From contig NZ_NRSW01000001.1 in the NCBI RefSeq assembly GCF_002288635.1, positions 946,046 through 1,010,045 on the forward strand: a stretch of DNA of 64,000 bases, written 5' to 3'. A program made the translations under genes and the position numbers. Position 1 is the stretch's first letter; every line of letters begins with the position of its first letter. Source of the stretch: Mucilaginibacter sp. MD40. Its GTDB lineage: Bacteria; Bacteroidota; Bacteroidia; Sphingobacteriales; Sphingobacteriaceae. The notes beneath the pieces are model-generated. The model saw only the letters and a list, made by a program, of their open reading frames with translations, was not told where the DNA came from and made no database searches. This document shows positions 8,761 through 16,160 of the stretch, in pieces.

Positions 8761-9438
8761 ATGATACCTATATATGCCATCCTGTTAAGACTGTTACTTG
8801 CCGCGCTGCTTGGCGGTGTAATTGGTTATGAGCGGCAACGCCATGACTGGGCAGCCGGCCTGCGAACACACATGCTTGTTTGTGTGGGCGCCGCGCTAAC
8901 CATGATGGTGTCTATGGATGGTTTTGGAGATGTGCTCAACAAGCCGGGCGTTTCGCTGGATCCTTCACGTGTAGCCGCTCAGGTAATTAGCGGGATTGGT
9001 TTTTTAGGAGCGGGGACTATCCTGTTCATGAAGAACAAAGTAATTAAAGGACTTACAACCGCCGCGGGTTTATGGACAACCGCTGCTATCGGCCTTTCTG
9101 CCGGAGGTGGAATGTACATTACTTCAATAGCCACGGCAGTAATAGTACTCATTATTCTGGCGGCCATTAAACCGATTGAAAAGAAACTGTTTGACAAAAA
9201 CAAATTCACTTCGTTGCGCATCAACATACAAAGCCATCATACTGATATCAGTGCCATACAACAGGTTTTGCATAACCATCATGTAAAGATGGATGAGCTA
9301 AGGATATCGGCAGGCGAGCATGATAGCAGCACAATAACCATTTTGATGGCGAAGGCTACCTCAGGAACGCCATCTCTGGCGCTTTTACATGATATGCGCA
9401 ACCTTCCGGGCGTAAAAGAAGCGGAACTCGGTCGTTAA
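8761..9438 (+). CDS. MgtC/SapB family membrane protein
   Basis: 225 residues. The first 145 hold about five hydrophobic segments with the MgtC signature: LLAALLGGVIGYERQRHDWAAGLRTHMLVCVGAA, ISGIGFLGAGTI and GLTTAAGLWTTAAIGL. The C-terminal part (about 150-225) resembles an ACT-like cytoplasmic domain (SLRINIQSH...). MgtC proteins are linked to growth in low magnesium and inhibition of F-type ATPase in pathogens; the function in free-living Bacteroidota is unclear. The gene lies 11 bases downstream of the MFS gene, in the same operon. Confidence 0.92.
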   Translation: MIPIYAILLRLLLAALLGGVIGYERQRHDWAAGLRTHMLVCVGAALTMMVSMDGFGDVLNKPGVSLDPSRVAAQVISGIGFLGAGTILFMKNKVIKGLTTAAGLWTTAAIGLSAGGGMYITSIATAVIVLIILAAIKPIEKKLFDKNKFTSLRINIQSHHTDISAIQQVLHNHHVKMDELRISAGEHDSSTITILMAKATSGTPSLALLHDMRNLPGVKEAELGR

Positions 9439-9450
9439 TTGAAGCGGATT

Positions 9451-9473
9451 AGCTATAAACACTATTTATAGCT
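9451..9473 (+). terminator. Weak hairpin after mgtC
   Basis: A perfect 9-bp AT-rich stem, AGCTATAAA with TTTATAGCT and a 5-base loop, lies 12 bases after the stop. Only a short T stretch follows, so this is a weak terminator at best. Confidence 0.45.
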
Positions 9474-9606
9474 TTAGGTAAGTCGTATTTCCCAGATATC
9501 TGAAGGTAGAACAACATTTCTCTTCCACATTACCCTTTCCTACGCGCAGCATCTTTTCTTATTTAAACTAATTATAAATAATATTAGGAAGGAAAATTTC
9601 TTTTTA

Positions 9607-9636
9607 TATTTTTGCGCTTAATTAGACTTAATCTAA
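9607..9636 (+). promoter_or_regulatory. -7 box and dyad operator of the TonB receptor gene
   Basis: TATTTTTG (9607-9614) fits the TAnnTTTG -7 consensus. Directly downstream, at the expected transcription start, is TTAGACTTAATCTAA (9622-9636): outer arms TTAGA/TCTAA, 12 of 15 positions symmetric. The hexamer CTTAAT is also repeated at 9617 and 9627, 10 bp apart. The position suits a repressor. TTAG...CTAA is reminiscent of DtxR/IdeR iron boxes, which would suit a siderophore receptor, but the regulator is not identified. Confidence 0.5.
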
Positions 9637-9644
9637 ATAAGAAA

Positions 9645-12104
9645 ATGAAAAACTCTTATACTTACCTGCGCATTATCCTACTTTTAATTTTATCCCTGTT
9701 TTTAAATATCTTGATTGTTAAGGCCGATGACGAAGGGAATAACGGCAAGATTACCGGTGTTGTTAAAACCAGCGATGATAAACCGGCTTCGTTGGTAACG
9801 GTTACCATTAAAGAATTAAATAAAAGTACTAATACGTCTGATGACGGCTCCTTTATATTCTATAGTGTTAAGCCGGGTACATATACCCTTATTGCTTCGT
9901 GTGTTGGCTGTAAACCCGAAGAGCAAACCGTAACCGTTACAGCAAATAAAAAAAGCATAGTAAGCTTTAAAATTAACGAAAGCTCGGCCCAATTGAACGA
10001 GGTTATTGTTTCATCAACCAAAACCATTAACCGTAAAAAGTTAAGTATTGGTAAAATGAACGTTTCGCCAATGGAGCTGCCCCAAAGTGTTACCGTAATA
10101 GGCCGAGATGTGCTTGACGAGCAACAGTCGCTCCGTTTAAGCGATGTAATTAAGAATGTAAACGGCGTGTATTTATACAGCAGCCGTGGCAATACACAGG
10201 AAACCTTTGGTGCCCGTGGCTATAATTTTGGAAGTAATAATATGTTTAAAAACGGGTTCAGGGTTAACTCCGGCGCTGTTCCTGAGATCAGCTCGCTCGA
10301 GCGTGTAGAAGTATTGAAAGGCAGCGCTGCATTATTGTACGGTAATGTGGCCCCCGGCGGTATCTTGAATATGGTAACCAAAAAACCTTTATTTACCCAA
10401 GGCGGCTCTGTATCTATGACCTATGGTAGTTATGATCTTTATCGTCCATCATTTGATGTTTATGGCCCAATATCTTCCAAATTAGCTTACCGCGTAAATG
10501 GTACCTATGAAAACGCCAAAAGCTACCGCGATAATGTAAAATCAGAGCGGGAATACGTTAACCCTTCATTTCTGTACAAAATAAGCGATAAAACAACCAT
10601 TGTTGTTGAAGGCGATTATCTGAACTACGATTTTACACCAGATTTTGGAACAGGGCAAATCAATAACGTTATTGCCAACGTTCCGCGTAACCGGTATTTG
10701 GGGGCATCATGGTCAACCGGGAATACAAAGCAAACTACGGCCACGGCAACCATTAATCACCAGCTTAATAACCTTTGGCAGTTAAGTGGCGGGTTCTCCT
10801 ATCAGCATTTCAACCGTTCGTACCAAACCACAGAACGCGTGTTACCGGATGCCAATGGCGACTGGGGACGCACCCTAAACAGGGCCAGAACACTTGAAGA
10901 TTATTACACCGGGCAGCTTAATATTACCGGTCAATTTAATACAGGCGCTGTAAAGCATAATATTTTGGCCGGTGCCGATGCAGACTGGTACCGCAATAAT
11001 GCCTATACCTACGTTGCAACGGTAAACAAAGTATCTAGCTATCTCGATCAGAATAATACACCGCAAAATGCTATTTATGATAAGATCAATATTTTTGATT
11101 TGGATAAATACCCTCTTCGTACGGATAAACCACAAATGAACCCCTTTTATGACATTGTAACCCCTACTAACCGCTTCGGTATATATGCTAACGATCTCAT
11201 CAGTTTATCTGAAAAAGTTAAAGTGCTTGCAGGTATTCGCTGGTCATATCAATATGTGTCGCCAACTACAGTTACCAATTACACCACGTATGCTACCGCG
11301 GCGCAAGCTGTAGGTAAAGAGGACAAAGCGTTTTCGCCCCGCGTAGGTGTGGTTTATAAACCTTTATCCAATACCGCGCTGTTTGCCAGTTACTCCAATT
11401 CTTTTGTAACCAATACCGGGACGGATATCAATAACAAACCGCTTGCACCTTCATTGATAGATCAGTATGAAATTGGTGTTAAAAACGACTTCCTGAATGA
11501 TAAACTGTCTGTAAACGTAACGGCATATCGTATCAAAAACAATAACCTGGCCCAAACAGCGCCATTCGCTGCCGATGGGGTTACACCTAATATTAATACC
11601 AATATTAAAGTACTCAGCGGCGAAACAAGGAGCGACGGTGTAGAGCTTGATATAGCAGGCCACCCGGTTAAAGGGCTTGATGTGCTGGCAGGCTACAGCT
11701 ACATTAATGCTAAATATACTAAAACGGGAACAGCGGTTGGCAGTAACATAGCCGGACAGCCCTTGTTAAATACACCAAAGCATGCCGCCAACACCAGTGT
11801 GTTTTATACGTTTTATGACGGCGATTTGAAAGGTTTTAGAATAGGCGCATCGGTTTATTATTTGGGTAACCGTACCGCAGGTAACGCTAATACAGTAGGG
11901 CAAACCCAAACCATATCAAGGCTGGTTAATGTACCAAGCTTTACTACCGTTGATGCATCAATAGGTTATATCTGTAAAAGAATTTCCATTATGGGTAAGC
12001 TTTCCAATATTGGTAATGTACTTAACTATAATGTACACGAGAACTACAGTATTAACCCTATACCGCCAAGGCAATTCTTAACCACTGTAAGTTATAAATT
12101 TTAA
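9645..12104 (+). CDS. TonB-dependent siderophore receptor
   Basis: 819 residues from the ATG at 9645. A TTG start at 9612 would fall inside the apparent promoter and is rejected. A signal peptide (about 1-28) is followed by a carboxypeptidase-regulatory-like beta domain (GKITGVVKTSDDKPASLVTVTIKE, about 35-115). The plug follows (MELPQSVTVIGRDVLDEQQSLRLSDVIKNVNGV, GARGYNFGSNNMFKNGFRVN, VEVLKGSAALLYGNVAPGGILNMVTKKP). The rest is a 22-strand barrel ending in LTTVSYKF with terminal Phe. The plug and barrel features match FhuA/FpvA-type ferric siderophore receptors. It is a single gene preceded by a candidate operator, so it is likely iron-regulated. Confidence 0.92.
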   Translation: MKNSYTYLRIILLLILSLFLNILIVKADDEGNNGKITGVVKTSDDKPASLVTVTIKELNKSTNTSDDGSFIFYSVKPGTYTLIASCVGCKPEEQTVTVTANKKSIVSFKINESSAQLNEVIVSSTKTINRKKLSIGKMNVSPMELPQSVTVIGRDVLDEQQSLRLSDVIKNVNGVYLYSSRGNTQETFGARGYNFGSNNMFKNGFRVNSGAVPEISSLERVEVLKGSAALLYGNVAPGGILNMVTKKPLFTQGGSVSMTYGSYDLYRPSFDVYGPISSKLAYRVNGTYENAKSYRDNVKSEREYVNPSFLYKISDKTTIVVEGDYLNYDFTPDFGTGQINNVIANVPRNRYLGASWSTGNTKQTTATATINHQLNNLWQLSGGFSYQHFNRSYQTTERVLPDANGDWGRTLNRARTLEDYYTGQLNITGQFNTGAVKHNILAGADADWYRNNAYTYVATVNKVSSYLDQNNTPQNAIYDKINIFDLDKYPLRTDKPQMNPFYDIVTPTNRFGIYANDLISLSEKVKVLAGIRWSYQYVSPTTVTNYTTYATAAQAVGKEDKAFSPRVGVVYKPLSNTALFASYSNSFVTNTGTDINNKPLAPSLIDQYEIGVKNDFLNDKLSVNVTAYRIKNNNLAQTAPFAADGVTPNINTNIKVLSGETRSDGVELDIAGHPVKGLDVLAGYSYINAKYTKTGTAVGSNIAGQPLLNTPKHAANTSVFYTFYDGDLKGFRIGASVYYLGNRTAGNANTVGQTQTISRLVNVPSFTTVDASIGYICKRISIMGKLSNIGNVLNYNVHENYSINPIPPRQFLTTVSYKF

Positions 12105-12260
12105 TGAACTGAATATGGCTGCCTTATCAGAACTGGTAAGGTGGCCCATTCTTAAATATGGACCAATGCTGGTTTTACTTACAATTTGCGGTTTTAACGC
12201 AATAAATTATATTTGCAAGCGCTGTTTTATAACAGTACATAAAATTATATAGATTACAAA

Positions 12261-12334
12261 CGGGATGTAGCGTAGCCCGGTATCGCGCCAGCATGGGGTG
12301 CTGGAGGTCGTAGGTTCAAATCCTGCCATCCCGA
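12261..12334 (+). tRNA. tRNA-Pro (anticodon GGG)
   Basis: 74 bases. The acceptor arm CGGGATG pairs with CATCCCG, and the discriminator is A. The anticodon stem CCAGC/GCTGG encloses the loop ATGGGGT, giving anticodon GGG. The T arm contains GGTTCAAATCC. The 3' CCA is not encoded. A hairpin terminator follows within 4 bases. Confidence 0.95.
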
Positions 12335-12337
12335 CGG

Positions 12338-12372
12338 AAAGAGCATATCAAACATTTTGATATGCTCTTTTT
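12338..12372 (+). terminator. Terminator of tRNA-Pro
   Basis: A 15-bp perfect stem (AAAGAGCATATCAAA, 12338-12352, with 12356-12370), a 3-base loop and a T run follow tRNA-Pro. Confidence 0.9.
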
Positions 12373-12443
12373 CATTTATTCTTACCATGTTAAAATTCCG
12401 TTCAGTACTAAGAAAATAATACCAATTCTCATTTCAAAGAATT

Positions 12444-12480
12444 AAATATAAATATATAGTCAACTATATATTTATATTTG
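12444..12480 (+). promoter_or_regulatory. 17-bp-arm dyad operator overlapping the MarR operon promoter
   Basis: Arms at 12444-12460 (AAATATAAATATATAGT) and 12463-12479 are perfect inverted complements with a 2-base spacer (CA). The right arm contains TATATTTG (12473-12480), an exact TAnnTTTG -7 box, only 8 bases before the MarR ATG at 12488. A regulator bound here would directly block the promoter, which is how MarR proteins usually autoregulate. The arms are AT-rich, but a 17-bp perfect dyad at this place is unlikely to be chance. Confidence 0.8.
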
Positions 12481-12487
12481 CAACGAG

Positions 12488-12985
12488 ATGAATGATGATT
12501 TCCTTAAAAAACTGGGCTATAAAGCACTTGATAGTCGGTTAAAAAGAATTAGCGACCGGATGTCGCACGATATACGTAAACTATATAAAGAGATAGAAAT
12601 CGACATAGAGCCTCACTGGTATTTGGTTTTTATGCTGCTGGAAAATCAGCACAGTGTTTCTATTTCGTACATAGCCGAAAAACTGGGTTATGCACATCCT
12701 TCCGCGGTGATGATCGTAAAAAGAATGTCTGACAAAGAATATTTAACGATCACCGATGATGAAAGCGACCGACGCCGGCAAATGGTGTCATTGTCAGCCA
12801 AAGCACGCCGGTCAATGCCATTATTTAAAAATATCTGGGACAGTTGTGAAGCTGCGATCCTGCAAACAATGGGGACGGACCTCGGCATATTTATTTATCT
12901 CGATAAAATAGATGCCTCGATAAAAAAAATGCCATTTTATGACCGGTTCAAAGAGGAATATTTAAAAAACGTGAAACCAATATAA
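12488..12985 (+). CDS. MarR-family transcriptional regulator
   Basis: 165 residues. The winged-helix core is visible: SISYIAEKLGYAHPSAVMIVKRMSDKEYL is the helix-turn-helix (about 58-86), and ITDDESDRRRQMVSLSAKARR the wing with the DxxDRR motif. The N-terminal helix (KALDSRLKRISDRMSHDIRKLYKE) is longer than in typical MarR proteins and should form the dimer interface. It is the first gene of a four-gene operon; the next ATG is 4 bases after its stop. The large dyad covering its promoter suggests autorepression relieved by a small phenolic or aromatic ligand, as is usual in the family. Confidence 0.9.
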   Translation: MNDDFLKKLGYKALDSRLKRISDRMSHDIRKLYKEIEIDIEPHWYLVFMLLENQHSVSISYIAEKLGYAHPSAVMIVKRMSDKEYLTITDDESDRRRQMVSLSAKARRSMPLFKNIWDSCEAAILQTMGTDLGIFIYLDKIDASIKKMPFYDRFKEEYLKNVKPI

Positions 12986-12989
12986 CGCT

Positions 12990-14111
12990 ATGTTTAAAAA
13001 CGTATCAATCATCCTTTTCCTTTGCATGAGTTATGTTTGCTACCCCAAATCAACGGGCAACAAAGCACATAAAGTAAACATTGGTAATAGTGTGACAGAA
13101 ATTCTTAAAGAAGAACTTGCTGCGCTTCTGGCGGATCCGCATTTTTCTGCTGTGTCAGGCGCGGTATGCATTAATGGAAAGATCATACAGGTGCACAAAG
13201 GAATGTTGGCAAGGGGCAAGAAACCTGATAATAAAACACTTTACGAAATTGGATCTATCACCAAAACCTACACAGGGCTACTACTCTCTCAAGCGGTTTA
13301 TAGTCACAAGCTCAACCTTGATACGGATATAAGAATTTATCTACGTGGTAGCTGGCCTAACCTTGTTTTAAACAACAACCAACCAGTTACTCTTCGGCAC
13401 TTAATTACGCATACAGCCGGCTTGCCAATGAACATTAATTGCAATGATAACGGCATATCGGTTCAAGACCAGCTAAAGTGTTTTGACTCTTTTACCAAAA
13501 AAGATTTTTTTGAAAATCTCTCTAAGCTAAGTTTGCAAGGCGCCTCTGGAAATACTTATCAATACTCCAATGCTGGTGTACAGTTAGTGGGATATATTCT
13601 TGAAGATACCTACCGTATGCCATTTAGTACGCTTTTAAAAAAGTATATATTTTCACGATCCGGAGAACGGGAGACTATTGCTGCCATGAATGATGTTGTA
13701 ACCACGGAAGTTGCCAACGGCAAAGATAGCCTGGGAAAAACTATGCCACTAGAGAGTAAAGGATATCTGTTTGCGGGTGGGTTAAAGGCATCAGCAACGT
13801 CTATGGGATTGTATATGAAAATGTACTTGGAATCCCGGGACCCTGTTATTCTGCAGGCGGAAAAGCTACTTGCGGGCAATCAGCAATATGGCAGAGCCTA
13901 TGCTTGGAACACCTATAACTTTAATACGGTTAATAGAATGTTATATCATAATGGAGGAACATTTGGAACATCATCATGGATCGCTGTTTATCCACAAAAA
14001 CGCATCGGCATATTTTTAGTGACTAATGTGATGACAGGCGAATCACAACGACGGCTAAACGAAGTGTCCAACAGGATATTTGATAGGATCACAAACGTTC
14101 AAGTAAAGTAA
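12990..14111 (+). CDS. Secreted beta-lactamase-family serine hydrolase
   Basis: 373 residues with a signal peptide (about 1-20). Class C beta-lactamase/DD-peptidase motifs appear in order: SITKTYTG (the nucleophile Ser and Lys of SxxK), YSNAGVQL (YxN), and HNGGTFGTSSW in the place of KTG (HxG). HxG versions are usually esterases or D-amino-acid peptidases rather than true beta-lactamases. It lies in an operon with MarR, AraC and a flavin monooxygenase, a set that looks like a response to an antibiotic or aromatic compound. The substrate is unknown. Antibiotic hydrolysis cannot be claimed from sequence. Confidence 0.87.
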   Translation: MFKNVSIILFLCMSYVCYPKSTGNKAHKVNIGNSVTEILKEELAALLADPHFSAVSGAVCINGKIIQVHKGMLARGKKPDNKTLYEIGSITKTYTGLLLSQAVYSHKLNLDTDIRIYLRGSWPNLVLNNNQPVTLRHLITHTAGLPMNINCNDNGISVQDQLKCFDSFTKKDFFENLSKLSLQGASGNTYQYSNAGVQLVGYILEDTYRMPFSTLLKKYIFSRSGERETIAAMNDVVTTEVANGKDSLGKTMPLESKGYLFAGGLKASATSMGLYMKMYLESRDPVILQAEKLLAGNQQYGRAYAWNTYNFNTVNRMLYHNGGTFGTSSWIAVYPQKRIGIFLVTNVMTGESQRRLNEVSNRIFDRITNVQVK

Positions 14112-14137
14112 CCCGAATTGTAGCATTTAAGTGTGCA

Positions 14138-14893
14138 ATGAAAACAGATTTTATCTTTAACTTTCTTGAACCGGAGCCGGGCATCTCAGCATTTGTCGAG
14201 AACATCGGCATGTTCCATAATCAATCGGATACCGCTAAAGAGGTGGTGGTGCTGCCTGACGGCCGTATCGATCTGTTTTTTTGGCAGGCTGGTACACAAG
14301 CCTATCAAGTGCTGCTGATTGGTTTAGAAACGGCACCGGAGCAACGCTTTGTACCGCCGCAAACGAAGGCTTTTGTAGTGAGTTTTAAGCCCCTTGCTGT
14401 TGAATATATTCTTAAGACACAGGTAGCGGATATAATAGATCTTGCCAAAAGCTTTCCAGAGAACTACTGGGGTTTTGATAAGAATATTTTAAGCGATTTT
14501 GGCTTGTTTTATCATAGTGTTTCCGCTAAGATCAAGACAATCATGCCTTTAGCCGTTGACCGAAGGAAAGTAAAGCTCTTTGATTTAATTTACCAAACAA
14601 ACGGGGAAATGCCAGTTGCGGAATTGGCAGAGCAGGTAGGATGGAGCAGCAGACAAATTAATCGCTACTTTAATCAGCAATATGGACTGTCGTTAAAAGC
14701 CTACTGTAACATTTTACGATTCAGGGCCTCTTTAAAGCATATTGCGCAAGGCAAGCTATTCCCTGAGTTAAATTTTACAGACCAAGCTTACTTCATAAAA
14801 GAGGTGAAGAAATTCTCCGGTGTTTTGCCTAAAGAACTATCCCGCAATAAAAACGACCGATTTATACTATTATCAGTTTTAAAGGGACAATAG
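14138..14893 (+). CDS. AraC-family transcriptional regulator
   Basis: 251 residues. The N-terminal half (about 1-140) is a small cupin-like sensing domain of the DUF6597 type, with the characteristic VVLPDGRIDLFF and VSFKPLAVEYIL blocks. The C-terminal region (about 150-240) holds two helix-turn-helix units: MPVAELAEQVGWSSRQINRYFNQQYG and FTDQAYFIKEVKKFSGVLPKEL. It is third in the MarR operon, 26 bases after the hydrolase and 26 bases before the monooxygenase. It could activate the operon or a distant target. Two regulators of different families in one operon is unusual. Confidence 0.88.
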   Translation: MKTDFIFNFLEPEPGISAFVENIGMFHNQSDTAKEVVVLPDGRIDLFFWQAGTQAYQVLLIGLETAPEQRFVPPQTKAFVVSFKPLAVEYILKTQVADIIDLAKSFPENYWGFDKNILSDFGLFYHSVSAKIKTIMPLAVDRRKVKLFDLIYQTNGEMPVAELAEQVGWSSRQINRYFNQQYGLSLKAYCNILRFRASLKHIAQGKLFPELNFTDQAYFIKEVKKFSGVLPKELSRNKNDRFILLSVLKGQ

Positions 14894-14919
14894 CTTTGTA
14901 CCTATAAAATTGATATAAT

Positions 14920-16077
14920 ATGTTATTAAAGGATAAAAAGATAGCTATTGTTGGCGGAGGGCCGGGAGGACTCACTTTAGCAAGGCTTTTGCAATTAAAA
15001 AAAGTTGAGGTAAAAGTCTACGAGCGCGATAAAGACCAGCATGCACGTGTGCAGGGTTCGCCGTTGGATATGCATGAGAAGTCGGGCATCGCTGCGCTTA
15101 CAAAAGCGGGGCTAATAGAAGCCTTTCAACAAAATTTTATGCCCGGGGCTGATCGAAAACTGATTGTTAATGAACATGCCGAAGTATTTCTGAGCGATCA
15201 TGATAAACCTGAAGAGAATTTTGGGCACGCGCATTTTAGGCCGGAGATACACCGCGGCACGCTAAGGAAAATATTACTGGAATCTTTGCACCCAAATACG
15301 GTAGTGTGGGATAGCCAGTTTCAACGAATGGAAAAGCAAGGCGAGGGTTGGCATCTGTTTTTCAAAGATGGCAGGTCTGCTTACGCCGATCTGGTAATAG
15401 CCGCAGATGGAGCAAACTCTAAGATCAGGCCGTATATAACAGACATAAAACCGTTCTATACCGGCATTACCATGTTGGAAGGTAATGTTCCTGATTCGAC
15501 GGTTAATGCCCCTAATGTACATAAAGTCATAAAAGGCGGTAAAATTATGGCTTTCGGAAAAGGAAAAGATTTGTTAATGGGCCAGAAAGGCAATGGCGAT
15601 TTAGGCTTTTATGCCAGCATGAAAGTACCTGAGAACTGGGCTGCAACGAATGGGACAGATTACAATAATCATTTACAGGTTTTAAACTGGTTTAAACAAG
15701 AATATGCTGATTGGAGCAGGATCTGGCATCCACTATTTGAAAATGCCGAAAAGCCTTTTATCCCCCGGCTAATTTACTGCATGCCTGTAGATCAAACCTG
15801 GAAAGCACAGCCAAACCTAACCATGTTAGGTGATGCTGCACATGTAATGCCGCCATTTGCGGGAGAGGGCGCCAACATGGCTATGCTTGACGCGCTGGAA
15901 CTAAGTGAGTGCCTTACTGATGATAGATACCAAACTCAAATTGAGGCAATAGCCGCATACGAAACAAATATGCGTCAGCGTGCCGCAGCTGCGGCTCTTG
16001 AGTCATTAGAAAACGGTGAACGCATGCATTCAGAAAATGCTTTAGAGGAGATGCTGGCCCTATTTAGTGGGCATTGA
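14920..16077 (+). CDS. Tet(X)-like FAD-dependent monooxygenase
   Basis: 385 residues. FAD-binding motifs are IAIVGGGPGGLTLARLLQ (residues 9-26), the second FAD block LVIAADGANSKIRPYI (DG motif) and GDAAHVMPPFAGEGANMAML. Overall length and many blocks (VYERDKD, LDMHEKSG, ENF...RPEIHRGTLRKILL, PVDQTWK) parallel Tet(X), the enzyme that inactivates tetracyclines by hydroxylation. From memory, the Tet(X) ligand-contact residues Gln192 and His234 appear to be Leu and Gly here. The natural substrate may therefore be another polycyclic aromatic. It is the last gene of the MarR operon and is followed by a bidirectional terminator. Confidence 0.85.
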   Translation: MLLKDKKIAIVGGGPGGLTLARLLQLKKVEVKVYERDKDQHARVQGSPLDMHEKSGIAALTKAGLIEAFQQNFMPGADRKLIVNEHAEVFLSDHDKPEENFGHAHFRPEIHRGTLRKILLESLHPNTVVWDSQFQRMEKQGEGWHLFFKDGRSAYADLVIAADGANSKIRPYITDIKPFYTGITMLEGNVPDSTVNAPNVHKVIKGGKIMAFGKGKDLLMGQKGNGDLGFYASMKVPENWAATNGTDYNNHLQVLNWFKQEYADWSRIWHPLFENAEKPFIPRLIYCMPVDQTWKAQPNLTMLGDAAHVMPPFAGEGANMAMLDALELSECLTDDRYQTQIEAIAAYETNMRQRAAAAALESLENGERMHSENALEEMLALFSGH

Positions 16078-16125
16078 TATCTCTTATCTAATCTAAGATA
16101 GGTTTTCATACACCAGCGAAACTTC

Positions 16126-16160
16126 AACAAAAAGGGCCTTAACATAAGGCCCTTTTTGTT
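16126..16160. terminator. Bidirectional terminator, monooxygenase / ABC permease
   Basis: A 16-bp perfect stem, AACAAAAAGGGCCTTA (16126-16141) with 16145-16160, loop ACA, with T runs in both directions. Confidence 0.93.

Noticed and set aside
9612..9644. TTG start of the TonB receptor at 9612
   Set aside because: It lies within the apparent -7 box; the ATG at 9645 begins a good signal peptide.
12990..14111. A true class C beta-lactamase
   Set aside because: The third motif is HxG rather than KTG, which is more typical of esterases and peptidases; resistance cannot be claimed.
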